A program made the position numbers and the translations under genes. From positions 1-64,000 of the forward strand of contig JASHPH010000124.1 of the NCBI GenBank assembly GCA_030038255.1: 64,000 bases of DNA, given 5' to 3'. Below the pieces are notes generated by a model. It was not told where the DNA came from. It made no database searches and saw only the letters and a program-made list of their open reading frames with translations. Within the stretch, counting starts at the first letter, position 1; the number at the start of each line of letters is the position of its first letter. Of this stretch, positions 39,301 to 49,586 are shown one piece after another. This DNA is from Candidatus Sulfotelmatobacter sp. GTDB taxonomy: Bacteria > Acidobacteriota > Terriglobia > Terriglobales > Acidobacteriaceae.

Positions 39301-39303
39301 ACT

Positions 39304-40608
39304 ATGAGCGACGTAGCTATCAGGATTGACCGGATTTCGAAACGCTACACAATTGGTAAGCGCGAAAAGTACTTGGCTTTGCGCGACGTTCTGGCCCAGG
39401 CGCTGAGTGCCCCCCTTCGTCTCCTCCACGGCCGAAACGGAGACTCGACAGAGCCAGCTTCTGAGTCGTTATCGTTTTGGGCGCTGAAGGACATCTCCAT
39501 GGATGTTGAACAAGGTGACATCCTGGGTCTCATTGGCCGAAATGGCGCGGGGAAGACTACACTGTTAAAGATCCTGACCCGCATCACCAGGCCCACAACG
39601 GGCCGGGCCCAGGTGCATGGCCGGGTGGGAAGCCTGCTAGAGGTGGGCACCGGCTTTCATACCGAATTGACCGGGCGGGAAAATACTTACTTCTACGGTT
39701 CGATTCTGGGAATGCGCAAAAGGGAGATCGAGCAGAAATTCGATGAGATTGTAGATTTCGCCGGAGTCGAGAAATTCCTGGACACACCGCTGAAGCATTA
39801 CAGCAGTGGAATGCAGTCGCGGCTGGCGTTTGCGGTCGCGGCTCACTTGGAGCCGGAGGTCCTGCTCGTTGACGAAGTGCTTGCCGTGGGCGATCTCGAG
39901 TTCCAGCGGAAATGCTTGGGACGAATGGAGAAGGTCTCCCAGAGCGGTAGGACAGTGATATTCGTGAGTCACCAACTCCAACAGATCCGCAGGCTCTGCA
40001 AGAAAGTCGTGTGGCTGGACCAAGGACAAATCAGAATGGCAGGCCCGACGCTAGAAGTGACTGGCGCTTACGAAGCGGCTTTGCTATCGCGAGAAAACAA
40101 CGGGCGGAGCTCCACGATTGGCTCTACAACAAAGGCCAAGTGCACACGGTGGGAACTGGGAGAGTCCGAAGACAGCAACTCGCACGTATTGAGATCGATG
40201 GGTCCGGTGCAGGTGAAGTTTAGGGTGGAGATCGGCGAACCACTCACCATGGTACATGTCGGAATTTCCTTACATAGTGCCGAGAACGTATTAATGTGGG
40301 GGACGGCGCACAACCTCGATTCACTCGGTCCAGGCGTGTACGAGTTTGTGTACGACCTGGCAGTGCTGCCTGTAAAGCCGGGCGCGTACCGCTGGCGGTT
40401 TGTCCTTTGCGACGAGTTCAAGGTTTTGGAGTTTTGGGATTGTAGCCCGGACTTTTTGATTGACACAGAACCGCTCGGACATCTGGACGAGCAGTGGGCC
40501 GGCATACTTAACCTTGCCAATGACCTCGCGATTTACGATGAATCAGGGAGCCAGCCCGACATCCGTGCCGTTCGCGGGCGTATCTGGACCTCGATTCGCT
40601 TCCGCTGA
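39304..40608 (+). CDS. wzt: ABC polysaccharide export ATPase with C-terminal extension (Wzt-like)
   Basis: Walker A GLIGRNGAGKTTLLKIL; signature HYSSGMQSRLAFAVA; Walker B LLVDEVLAVGD; about 190-aa extra C-terminal domain. Confidence 0.96.
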   Translation: MSDVAIRIDRISKRYTIGKREKYLALRDVLAQALSAPLRLLHGRNGDSTEPASESLSFWALKDISMDVEQGDILGLIGRNGAGKTTLLKILTRITRPTTGRAQVHGRVGSLLEVGTGFHTELTGRENTYFYGSILGMRKREIEQKFDEIVDFAGVEKFLDTPLKHYSSGMQSRLAFAVAAHLEPEVLLVDEVLAVGDLEFQRKCLGRMEKVSQSGRTVIFVSHQLQQIRRLCKKVVWLDQGQIRMAGPTLEVTGAYEAALLSRENNGRSSTIGSTTKAKCTRWELGESEDSNSHVLRSMGPVQVKFRVEIGEPLTMVHVGISLHSAENVLMWGTAHNLDSLGPGVYEFVYDLAVLPVKPGAYRWRFVLCDEFKVLEFWDCSPDFLIDTEPLGHLDEQWAGILNLANDLAIYDESGSQPDIRAVRGRIWTSIRFR

Positions 40609-40628
40609 AGGAAGGCCGGGATGACTCG

Positions 40629-41666
40629 GTGCCTTCTATGGAGGAACTACCGGGGAAACCTATGAGCTGTCGACCCCTCGTCTCGGTTGTTATTCCCACT
40701 TACAATCGAGCCCAACAAACCATCGCAGCCATGGAAAGTGTCTTGGCACAGACGTATCCCTACCGGGAAGTCATCGTGATCGATGATGGTTCCACGGACG
40801 GATCCGGTGCAACTATCCAGCGATTTCTAGATCAACGAGAAAACGGAAACGACCACACCGAACAAATCCGCTATTTCAGCCAATCGAACCAGGGCCCAAG
40901 CGCTGCCCGGAACTACGGAATCGAGAAGGTGCGAGGTGAATACATCGCCTTCCTGGATTCGGACGACGTCTGGCTGCCGGAAAAACTAGATTGGCAGATG
41001 AGAGCATTCGAACGGTTTGGGGGCGACTGTGGGGCCTGTATCACAGATGCGTGCATGGTGGACGATGCGGGAACGGAACTGAGCACGTTTCAAACGAGTG
41101 GTCGACATTACGACGAGGGCCTAGGAATCGAACCGGACCCCGTCCGGTTGCTCGCAAAAGCGTTCTGCGGTTATTGGGTTTCCACTTTGCTGGCACGCAC
41201 CGACCTCGTCAAGCGAATCGGCGGGTTCGACCCCGATGTCCATTTCGCGGAGGACCGCGATTTTTATTTTCGTTTATCGCTAGTCACTTCCATCGCCTAT
41301 GTCAACAAGCCACTCGCCCGCACCGATCGGAGGAGCTCGTTAATTGGTTCGGATTGTCGGCCCTGGGAGAAGGTCGAGGTGCGGCTTCGAGGGCAGGAGT
41401 ATATGCTTGAAAAATGGTTGAGCATGGGCACGGTATTGCCTCGGGACGTGCGCGAGACAGTGGAGAGAAATTTGCGAGCTCTGCACTCGGAATGGACGAA
41501 CTGGTACTTGGAAAATCGGCGATATGATGAGGCGCGTCAATCCGTGTCCAAGGCGGTCAAATACCAAATCACTTTAGGATTGACAATCAAGTGGGCGCTG
41601 ACCCGCCTTGCACCAGCCCTCGCCAGGAGAATTACCCCAAAATCGAAGCTTTATCTTCGAGCTTAA
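40629..41666 (+). CDS. GT2-family glycosyltransferase
   Basis: PLVSVVIPTYNRAQQTIAAMESVLAQTYPYREVIVIDDGSTDGS...GPSAARNYGIEKVRGEYIAFLDSDDVW. Confidence 0.95.
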   Translation: MPSMEELPGKPMSCRPLVSVVIPTYNRAQQTIAAMESVLAQTYPYREVIVIDDGSTDGSGATIQRFLDQRENGNDHTEQIRYFSQSNQGPSAARNYGIEKVRGEYIAFLDSDDVWLPEKLDWQMRAFERFGGDCGACITDACMVDDAGTELSTFQTSGRHYDEGLGIEPDPVRLLAKAFCGYWVSTLLARTDLVKRIGGFDPDVHFAEDRDFYFRLSLVTSIAYVNKPLARTDRRSSLIGSDCRPWEKVEVRLRGQEYMLEKWLSMGTVLPRDVRETVERNLRALHSEWTNWYLENRRYDEARQSVSKAVKYQITLGLTIKWALTRLAPALARRITPKSKLYLRA

Positions 41667-41681
41667 AGGACAGATGACCTC

Positions 41682-43652
41682 ATGTGCGGTATATCTGGAA
41701 TATACAAGCTCCGCGACGGCCGTGTTGACCCTGACCAACTTACGGGCATGATTTCTACTTTGTCCCATCGCGGTCCCGATGGCCGGGGAATCCACATCGT
41801 CGAGAACTCCGGAGTGGGGCTGGCTCACGCCCGCTTGAGCATCATCGACATCGCGGGCGGCGCGCAGCCCATGTCAAGTGCGGACGGCAAGTTGTGGATC
41901 ACCTTCAACGGTGAAATTTTCAACTACGTCGAGCTTCGTGAAGAGTTGATCCAGAAAGGGCACAAGTTCGCCAGCCGCTCGGATACCGAAGTCATTCTCC
42001 ACCTCTACCAGGAGGAAGGCGAGAATTGCGTCCAAAAGATGAATGGTCAATGGGCCTTTGCAATCTGGGATGAAACCTGCAAGAGACTGTTCCTTTCCCG
42101 CGATCGAGTTGGTGTTCGTCCGCTGTTCTACACGTGCACCGGCGACAGTTTTCTTTTTGCCTCCGAAATCAAGGCGCTACTAGCCTGTCCGGAAACGGAC
42201 CGGCAACTTGACTTGCAGGCCTTGGACCAATTCTTCACGTTCTGGGTGGCCCTCGCCCCGCGCACGGCGTTCAAGAATATCTTTCAGCTGCCACCCGGCC
42301 ATTCGCTCAGGCTGGAAAACGGGCAGGTTAGGCTTTCGCAGTATTGGAGTCTAGATTACCCGACCGACGACGGCTTCCTGGACGGTCAGGAGGAACAGCT
42401 GGCGCAGGAACTTTTGGACCTCCTGCGGGATGCCACCCGCATCCGATTGCGTTCAGACGTGCCCGTGGGCGCGTATCTGAGCGGGGGGATCGACTCCACG
42501 GTCACCACGGCGCTCGCCCGTGCGCTCGTGGGGGACCGCCTGAGAAGCTTTTCCGTCAGTTTCGATGACGCGGAGTTTGATGAAAGCACGTACCAAAGGG
42601 AAGCCACCGAATTCCTGGGGACCCAGCACAGCGATATCCTCTGCACGTATGACGACATCGCTGCGGCCTTTCCCGAAATAATCCGGCATGCGGAGCAGCC
42701 CTTGCTGCGAACGGCCCCTGCTCCGCTCTATCAGCTGGCAAAGCTGGTGCGCGCGAGCGGATACAAGGTCGTCCTGACCGGAGAAGGCGCGGACGAGATG
42801 CTGGGCGGCTACGACATCTTCAAGGAGCTCAAGATCAGGCGTTTCTGGGGGCAGGATCCGAATTCCCGGATGCGGCCATTGCTGCTCAAGCGACTCTATC
42901 CGTATATGGAAGCAATTCAGAAGCAGCCCCCGGCATATCTAAAGAGCTTCTTTCACGTGACGACCGAAGACCTGGCTAACCCCTTCTTTTCGCACCTGCC
43001 GCGCTGGGAATTGACTGCCAAACTGAAGGCATTCTTTTCAGAAGAGGCGCGAGCGGAAATGCAGCCCGGCTTGGCCATGTTCGAGTTGGAGTCCATGCTG
43101 CCCTCCACGTTTTCCTCCTGGACCGCATTCAACCAGGCGGAGTTTCTGGAGGCTGCCTTTTTCCTGCCAGGCTACCTACTCTCAGCTCAAGGCGACCGCG
43201 TGGCCATGGCTCATTCGGTGGAAGGACGCTTTCCGTTCCTGGATCACCGTGTGGTTGCCTTCGCCGGCAAGCTTCCTCCCCGGTTCAAGATGAAAGTCCT
43301 GAACCAGAAATATCTGCTAAAGCGGGCTGTGGAAGGTCTCATCCCGCCGCGGATTCAAAAACGATACAAGCAGCCCTATCGGGCGCCGGACGGGAAGAGC
43401 TTTTTCGCGAAGTCCGTCAACTACGTTGATGAAATGCTGTCCGCGGCGACGGTGAAGCAGTTCGGGATCTTCCAGCCGCAAATGGTGGCGGGGCTGGCGG
43501 CCAAGTTCAGAAGCGGGCGCTCGGTTAGCATGAAGGACAACATGGCGCTGGTGGGTATTCTTTCCACGCAGCTCCTTCTCGCGCACTTTGTCCACGGGTT
43601 TGAAATGCCGGCGCACCATCCCAGCGCTGCCACGCTTGAGGCAGCGGTGTGA
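41682..43652 (+). CDS. asnB: Asparagine synthase (glutamine-hydrolysing)-type amidotransferase
   Basis: MCGISGIYKLRDG; SHRGPDGRGIH; VPVGAYLSGGIDSTVTTALA; LTGEGADEMLGGYDIFKE. Confidence 0.95.
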   Translation: MCGISGIYKLRDGRVDPDQLTGMISTLSHRGPDGRGIHIVENSGVGLAHARLSIIDIAGGAQPMSSADGKLWITFNGEIFNYVELREELIQKGHKFASRSDTEVILHLYQEEGENCVQKMNGQWAFAIWDETCKRLFLSRDRVGVRPLFYTCTGDSFLFASEIKALLACPETDRQLDLQALDQFFTFWVALAPRTAFKNIFQLPPGHSLRLENGQVRLSQYWSLDYPTDDGFLDGQEEQLAQELLDLLRDATRIRLRSDVPVGAYLSGGIDSTVTTALARALVGDRLRSFSVSFDDAEFDESTYQREATEFLGTQHSDILCTYDDIAAAFPEIIRHAEQPLLRTAPAPLYQLAKLVRASGYKVVLTGEGADEMLGGYDIFKELKIRRFWGQDPNSRMRPLLLKRLYPYMEAIQKQPPAYLKSFFHVTTEDLANPFFSHLPRWELTAKLKAFFSEEARAEMQPGLAMFELESMLPSTFSSWTAFNQAEFLEAAFFLPGYLLSAQGDRVAMAHSVEGRFPFLDHRVVAFAGKLPPRFKMKVLNQKYLLKRAVEGLIPPRIQKRYKQPYRAPDGKSFFAKSVNYVDEMLSAATVKQFGIFQPQMVAGLAAKFRSGRSVSMKDNMALVGILSTQLLLAHFVHGFEMPAHHPSAATLEAAV

Positions 43653-43713
43653 ACGGCGCGGCGTTCAGCGCAACTGTTCATTGAGGAATTCCGCAGAATC
43701 CTAGTCCACGCAA

Positions 43714-44382
43714 ATGCCACCTGCGATGGCACGCACGCGCAAACTGAAGGGGATCTGCTCCGGATTGGTGCTGGCGCTGGTGGAATCACCCATCGGAAAG
43801 AACCGGCACACGAAATCGAAGTTGAATGAGTTTGCAAGAATCATTGACAATGGATTCGGGCCGCAGGGCGGCATCGCCATGATGAAGTTCTGTTGCCGCG
43901 ATTTCGATTCCACGACGGACATGAAACAGATGTTTGTGGATTACCGAGACGAGATGGCGGCGCTCCGTGAGGAATATCCCCGTCTCAAAATTGTGTATAG
44001 CACTGCCCCGCTGACCACCATGGAACCGGCACCCATAGCCTGGGTGAAGACCCTGCTGGGAAGAAGTACAGGGCGGGACCTGGACGCAAAGCGAGACGAA
44101 TTTAACCGGCTGCTGCGCCAAACCTACGAGAAAACCGGATCAGTGTTCGATCTGGCGCAGGCCGAGTCTACGCGTCCGGACGGCTCGCGGTCGTATTTCC
44201 CGGGCGGCGACTAGAAGATTTATACGGTGGCTCCGGAACTCACCACCGACGGTGGCCATTTTAACGAATTTAGGGGGCAGGCAGCGGCGAGAGGACTACT
44301 TGAGGTCCTTTCAAGTCTCTGTGGGCCCCGGGAGCGTGTGCGTCGCAGTGATCCCTGGGGTCCAGAATGTTCGAGGAACTGA
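43714..44382 (+). pseudogene. SGNH/GDSL-like hydrolase remnant: N-terminally truncated and interrupted by in-frame TAG at 44212-44214
   Basis: ORF 43714-44214 encodes core (GPQGGIAMMKFCCRDFDSTTDMKQMFVDYRDEMAALREEYPRLKIVYSTAPLTT). After the TAG the same frame continues KIYTVAPELTTDGGHFNEFRGQAAARGLLEVLSSL, the expected C-terminal D-x-x-H block, to TGA at 44380-44382. Confidence 0.75.
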
Positions 44383-44405
44383 ATTAACAGGAGAAATGAA
44401 TCGTC

Positions 44406-44714
44406 ATGCAGAAGACAGAAATCGCACTTCGTCTCCGAAGCTTCGTCGTTGAAAACTACCTGTTCGGCCAGGATGGCGGTTTGCAGGATACCGACTCTTT
44501 TCTCGACAAAGGCATCATTGACTCGACCGGCGTTCTCGAGTTGGTCGCCTTCCTACAGGAAACCTTCGGTATCACCGTGGAGGATCAAGATTTAGTTCCG
44601 GAGAACCTCGACTCGATCAATAACGTGTCCTCCTTCTTGCTGCGTAAGTTGAATCCTTCGGAGAGCGCCCCCGCGTCAGTGGTGGCACAAAGCCTCACGG
44701 AGAAGCGTCCTTGA
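44406..44714 (+). CDS. Acyl carrier protein
   Basis: DTDSFLDKGIIDSTGVLELVAFLQETFGITVEDQDLVPENLDSINNVSSFLLRKL. Confidence 0.9.
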   Translation: MQKTEIALRLRSFVVENYLFGQDGGLQDTDSFLDKGIIDSTGVLELVAFLQETFGITVEDQDLVPENLDSINNVSSFLLRKLNPSESAPASVVAQSLTEKRP

Positions 44715-45685
44715 GCACTCCTTCTCTTGTCTCCCCGTCTCTCCTCAAAATCGACCCGGCCCGCGAGGCAGAGCGCATCGTCGGAGCAGTCCGCGATATC
44801 GTGTTCAACCAGCTCAAGCGGAAGGGCGCAGTCGTGGGAGTGTCCGGCGGTGTGGACAGCAGCGTGGTGGCGTCTCTCTGCGTCCGCGCCCTGGGCAAAG
44901 AGCGCGTGCTGGCGCTGTTCACGCCGGAGGCGGATTCCTCCTCCGACAGTCTGCGGCTGGGCCGGCTGGTGGCCGATACGCTGGGCGTGCGCTCAATTCT
45001 GGAAGATATCAGCCCGATTCTGAAGGGGGCGCGGTGCTACGAGCGGCGGGATGAGGCCATACGGAGCGTCATTCCGGAATACGGAGCAGGCTACAAGAGC
45101 AAGATCGTGCTGCCCAACCTGCTCGACGCCAATCGCTACGCTTTATTCTCTGTGGTCGTGCAGTCGCCCGAAGGACTGACGAAAAAGGCGCGGCTGACGA
45201 TGGATGCCTATCTCGGAATCGTGGCAGCGACGGACTTCAAACAGCGCACCCGCAAGATGATGGAATACTATTATGCCGACTTGCATCAGTACGCCGTCGC
45301 GGGGACTCCCAACCGTCTGGAATACGATCAGGGATTCTTTGTGAAGAACGGAGACGGTGCCGCCGATTTGAAGCCCATCGCTCATCTCTACAAGTCCCAG
45401 GTATACCAGTTGGCTGCATATCTGGGGGTTCCAGAGGAGATCAGGCGGCGTCCCCCGACGACGGACACGTATTCGCTGGAACAGTCTCAGGAAGAGTTCT
45501 ATTTTGCCCTTTCGCTGGAGAAGATGGATTATTGTCTGTACGGAAGAAACAACGGAATACCGGCCGCAGAACTCGCCCCTCTGGCTGGCCTCGAGGAAGC
45601 ACAAGTCGAACGTGCCTACGCCATGATTGATGCAAAGCGGAGGGTAGCCCGCTATTTGCATGCGGCTCCCCTTCTCGTGGAGTAG
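44711..45685 (+). CDS. NAD synthase-like (NadE-family) N-type ATP pyrophosphatase without a glutaminase domain
   Basis: TTG start overlapping ACP stop; VVGVSGGVDSSVVASLCVRAL; NRLEYDQGFFVKNGDGAADLKPIAHLYKSQVYQLAAYLGVPEEIRRRPPTTD. Confidence 0.88.
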   Translation: MSTPSLVSPSLLKIDPAREAERIVGAVRDIVFNQLKRKGAVVGVSGGVDSSVVASLCVRALGKERVLALFTPEADSSSDSLRLGRLVADTLGVRSILEDISPILKGARCYERRDEAIRSVIPEYGAGYKSKIVLPNLLDANRYALFSVVVQSPEGLTKKARLTMDAYLGIVAATDFKQRTRKMMEYYYADLHQYAVAGTPNRLEYDQGFFVKNGDGAADLKPIAHLYKSQVYQLAAYLGVPEEIRRRPPTTDTYSLEQSQEEFYFALSLEKMDYCLYGRNNGIPAAELAPLAGLEEAQVERAYAMIDAKRRVARYLHAAPLLVE

Positions 45686-45973
45686 GCAGTTTTGGAATAA
45701 GTGCCCAGTCAGACGAAGAAAAGGTTCCGGTCCCCGGAGTCGGCAGACCGGTCGTGACAAAGCCTAATGAAGGCACCACTGCTTGCTCCGGGCGGAGCAT
45801 CCGATCAGGCCTCCTCGCGAGGGAAAGAAACGTCCTGGAAGTGGCGCAGCAAAGAGCTTTTGCCTGGTACAAATTGCGCGAAGGAAGAGCCGATGTGGGA
45901 TTTGGTTGACCGCATTTAAAGAAGCTTCGAATTCTGGTGGCGGGCAAACGCATCCCGAGACAGGAGTAGATCC

Positions 45974-47539
45974 GTGCAAGTGGAATCATTTCTGGAACAG
46001 AGCGCTAAGTGCTATCCGTCGAAGACCGCGCTGATCTGCGGTGACCGCCGGATGACCTACCGCGAATTGGAGGAGCAGGCGAACCGGCTTGCCCACTCAA
46101 TGTTGAGCGAGGGAATTCAGCGAGGCGACCGGGTCGCAGTTTACCTGGACAACACAGTCGAGGCGGTCGTATCCATATTTGCAATCCTCAAAGCGGGGGC
46201 CGTGTTCCTGGTTGTCAACCCGACTACGAAGACCGACAAACTCCTCTACATTCTCAACAACTGCCGCGCCAAGGGCATCGTTCTGCCCGTTGCAAAATTC
46301 GGCGAGGTGCAGGAGAAGCTGGGCCAGGCCGCGCATCTGCAGTGTGTGTGGCTGGCGGGCGAGGGGGACGTAAGCGGGCTCGAATCGTCAAAACGTCTGC
46401 TGGGGCTTTCACGAGTGCTGGAGGATCTGCGGGTGCCGGCCCTGCCGCCGCGGAAAAAGTGCATCAACATTGACCTGGCAGCGCTGATTTATACCAGCGG
46501 GTCGACGGGTCGGCCGAAGGGTGTGATGCTGACTCACCTGAACATCGTTTCGGCGGCGACGTCGATCACCTCATACCTGGAAAACACGCCGGACGATATC
46601 ATCATCAATCTGTTGCCGCTGGCTTTCGACTACGGGCTCTACCAGGTGCTGATGGCCTTCAAAATGGGCGCCGCGATTATCCTGGAGAAGTCGTTCGCCT
46701 ATCCACACGCGGTTCTGCAGACCATCATCCGTGAGAAGGTGACGGGACTACCCATCGTGCCGACAATTTCGGCGATCCTGCTGCAGCTCGACCTTGCCGC
46801 GTACAAATTTCCTTCTCTGCGGTACATCAGCAACACGGCTGCGGCGCTTCCGACCGACCACATCCAGAAACTGCGGAAGTTGTTTCCGCACGTGACCATT
46901 TTCTCGATGTACGGGCTGACGGAATGCAAGCGTGTGTCGTACCTGCCGCCGGACCAGCTCGACATTCGGCCGACCTCGGTGGGGCGGGGAATGCCGAATG
47001 AAGAGGTGTACGTGGTGGACGAGAACGGACAGCGCGTGCCGCCGAACGTGGTGGGCGAATTGGTGGTCCGTGGCGCCAACGTCATGAAGGGTTACTGGGA
47101 GCTGCCGGCGGAGACCGCGGAACGACTGAGGCCCGGCCCCTTGCCCAACGAAATGGTGCTGTATACGGGCGATTTGTTTCGCATGGATGAAGAGGGCTAT
47201 CTGTACTTCTTCGGGCGGAAGGACGACATCATCAAAACGCGCGGCGAGAAGGTCAGCCCCAAGGAAGTGGAAGATGTGTTGTACGCGCTGCCGGGGATCG
47301 CAGAGGCGGCGGTGATCGGGATGGCGGACGAAGTGCTTGGACAGTCGATCCGCGCGGTGGTGACTCTGCGCGAGGGCGCGCAATTAACGGAAAAAGAGGT
47401 GCTGCGGCATTGCGCGGAGCGGCTCGAGAATTTCATGGTGCCCCAATCCGTGGATTTTGTGCCTTCTTTGCCGAAGACAGGCACCGGGAAGATCAACAAG
47501 CGACTGGTGGCTGCCGCACAAATGGGAGAAGAGGCTTAG
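45974..47539 (+). CDS. AMP-dependent acyl/aminoacyl ligase (ANL superfamily)
   Basis: GTG start; AALIYTSGSTGRPKGVMLTHLN; SMYGLTECKRVSYLPPDQ; YTGDLFRMDEEGYLYFFGRKDDIIKTRGEKVSPKEVEDVL; PKTGTGKINKR. Confidence 0.95.
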   Translation: MQVESFLEQSAKCYPSKTALICGDRRMTYRELEEQANRLAHSMLSEGIQRGDRVAVYLDNTVEAVVSIFAILKAGAVFLVVNPTTKTDKLLYILNNCRAKGIVLPVAKFGEVQEKLGQAAHLQCVWLAGEGDVSGLESSKRLLGLSRVLEDLRVPALPPRKKCINIDLAALIYTSGSTGRPKGVMLTHLNIVSAATSITSYLENTPDDIIINLLPLAFDYGLYQVLMAFKMGAAIILEKSFAYPHAVLQTIIREKVTGLPIVPTISAILLQLDLAAYKFPSLRYISNTAAALPTDHIQKLRKLFPHVTIFSMYGLTECKRVSYLPPDQLDIRPTSVGRGMPNEEVYVVDENGQRVPPNVVGELVVRGANVMKGYWELPAETAERLRPGPLPNEMVLYTGDLFRMDEEGYLYFFGRKDDIIKTRGEKVSPKEVEDVLYALPGIAEAAVIGMADEVLGQSIRAVVTLREGAQLTEKEVLRHCAERLENFMVPQSVDFVPSLPKTGTGKINKRLVAAAQMGEEA

Positions 47540-47833
47540 GCACGCCCGGCGACGAGTCAGTTCGACATATCAAAAGATTTGTACATTCCCGAAACTCCGA
47601 CCGTAGTCTTAGACTGGGCAGGGATATCCGCAGAGTTCCACTTCGTCCCACACCTTTGAAAATAAATGGGTTAGATCGCCATTCCGTTCTTCCGTATCCC
47701 GCGATGGTTGGCTCTCAAACTGCTGCAGGATACTGACATCGAGGCCTCCGCAGACCGCCTTGGGCCAGCGGGACTGTGCGAACTTGCTATGATCGCAGCA
47801 GCTTGCACGACAGGGCGTTCAAGGTAGGAGCCA

Positions 47834-49432
47834 TTGCCTGAAGAAACCGAGGATTTAAAACAGAGTCTTGATCGCGTCCTGGGAATTCTCAAGCGGCGCC
47901 GGTGGTGGATTCTGACCACGTCTTGCTGCGTTACGCTGGCCACGGTGTTGGTGTCTTTTGTCATGCCCGCGCAATACAAGTCTGAGGCCACGATCCTCGT
48001 GGAACAGCAGCAGGTACCGGAAAGGTATGTAACGCCGACTTCGACCTCGGACCTGATCCAAGCGCTTCAGGCCATGACTCAGGACATCCTGTCGCGCAGC
48101 CGGCTGCTGCAAATCATCAGTGAGTTCGATCTATACTCCGCGGAAAAGAAGCGGATGGGACCGGATGAGCTGGTGGAAATGATGAGAAAGAACATCGAGA
48201 TCGAGCCGCTGGAGCCTGATCCCGTACGCCGGTCGGTTAATGCATTCAAGATCTCGTATGTGGGGAGCAAGCCGACGACTTCGCAAGATGTGGTGAGCCG
48301 TCTGACCTCGCTGTTTATCGTGGAAAACCTGAGGACGAGGGAAGATCAGGCGAAGGGGACGACGAGTTTTTTGGAAGGTCAACTGGCGGCGGCGCAGGCC
48401 GGCCTACAGGAGCAGGAAAAGCGGCTCCGGGATTTCAAGATGCAACACCTGGGGGAACTTCCGCAGGAGCAGCAGGGCAACCTGCAAATCCTGTCGGGCC
48501 TGCAGATGCAATTGCAGAACACTCAGGCGGCCCTGGGTCGCACGCACGAACAGCAGGTCTATCTGGAATCGCTTCTGGCCCAGTATCGTAGCCTGACACC
48601 CAAGACAGGTGGAGACCCCAACGCCATGGGGTCGGCGCGGGTTGCCGTGGTCGAGAGACAATTGACGGACCTGCGGACGAAGCGCGCTGAACTAGTGGCT
48701 CATTACACACCTGAGCACCCGGACGTGGTCAACATCGACCGGCAGATCACGCAAACGGAGGCGCTGCTGGAGACGCTGAAAAAGAACCAGAAGAACGCGC
48801 CCGCCGATGGGGGCACGAATGCAGCGGCTCTTCAAATCAACGAGGACGATGATCCCGCCGTCGCGCAACTGAAGAGCCAGCTAAAAGCCAACCAGGTAGA
48901 GGTCGCGAATCTCACAGCGGAACAGAAACAACTGCAAGCCCGTATTGGAGAATACCAACGCCGCCTGAACGACACTCCCGTGCGCGAGCAGGAGCTGTCG
49001 GATCTGTTGCGGGACTATACTCTTTCCCAGCAGAACTACGCGGACTTGGAAAGCAAGAAAACGCAATCCACATTGGCGACCCGACTGATTCAGAACCAGC
49101 AGGGAGAGCAATTCCGGATTGTGGATCCGGCCAGCTTGCCCAGCCGGCCATTCAGCCCGGACCGTCGCAAGCTGGGAATGGTGGGCGCAGGGTTGGGGTT
49201 GTTCCTGGGTGTGGGTTTGGCGATGGCTTTGGAAGTGAAGGACACGTCGTTCCGTTCCGAGAAGGAAGTGAACCAACTTCTTGCGCTTCCGTTTGTGTTG
49301 GGAGTGCCAGTTCTCCTCACGGCCTCCGAAGAATCCCGCCGCTCGCGGACTCGGATACTGGAATGGATCGCGGGCTCCTTTTTGGTCACCGTCGTCCTCA
49401 TGGTGGAGGCGTTTGTTTTGCTGCGAGGCTAA
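47834..49432 (+). CDS. Wzz/GumC-type chain-length determinant protein
   Basis: TTG start; N-term LKRRRWWILTTSCCVTLATVLVSFVMPAQYKSEATILVE; coiled-coil middle; QGEQFRIVDPASLPSRPFSPDRRKLGMVGAGLGLFLGVGLAMALE. Confidence 0.93.
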   Translation: MPEETEDLKQSLDRVLGILKRRRWWILTTSCCVTLATVLVSFVMPAQYKSEATILVEQQQVPERYVTPTSTSDLIQALQAMTQDILSRSRLLQIISEFDLYSAEKKRMGPDELVEMMRKNIEIEPLEPDPVRRSVNAFKISYVGSKPTTSQDVVSRLTSLFIVENLRTREDQAKGTTSFLEGQLAAAQAGLQEQEKRLRDFKMQHLGELPQEQQGNLQILSGLQMQLQNTQAALGRTHEQQVYLESLLAQYRSLTPKTGGDPNAMGSARVAVVERQLTDLRTKRAELVAHYTPEHPDVVNIDRQITQTEALLETLKKNQKNAPADGGTNAAALQINEDDDPAVAQLKSQLKANQVEVANLTAEQKQLQARIGEYQRRLNDTPVREQELSDLLRDYTLSQQNYADLESKKTQSTLATRLIQNQQGEQFRIVDPASLPSRPFSPDRRKLGMVGAGLGLFLGVGLAMALEVKDTSFRSEKEVNQLLALPFVLGVPVLLTASEESRRSRTRILEWIAGSFLVTVVLMVEAFVLLRG

Positions 49433-49586
49433 ACTGTTGCGCAGAGACAGGACTTAACCCAGCTGATGATGAACCGATCCAGTTATTGCGAAAAAGTTAT
49501 CCGCGCGCGGGGCACAGCCAAGTTGCGGTGCAGTGCGGCCGCGAAATGCCGGCGCCCAGGTCCCGGATGGTGAGGGGAGGCGCTCG

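Noticed and set aside
45700-45973. Possible SGNH-like tail (SGGGQTHPETG) in the gap before the AMP ligase
   Set aside because: Similarity to a DGGHLNETG block is too short and lacks the catalytic spacing; not enough to call a remnant.
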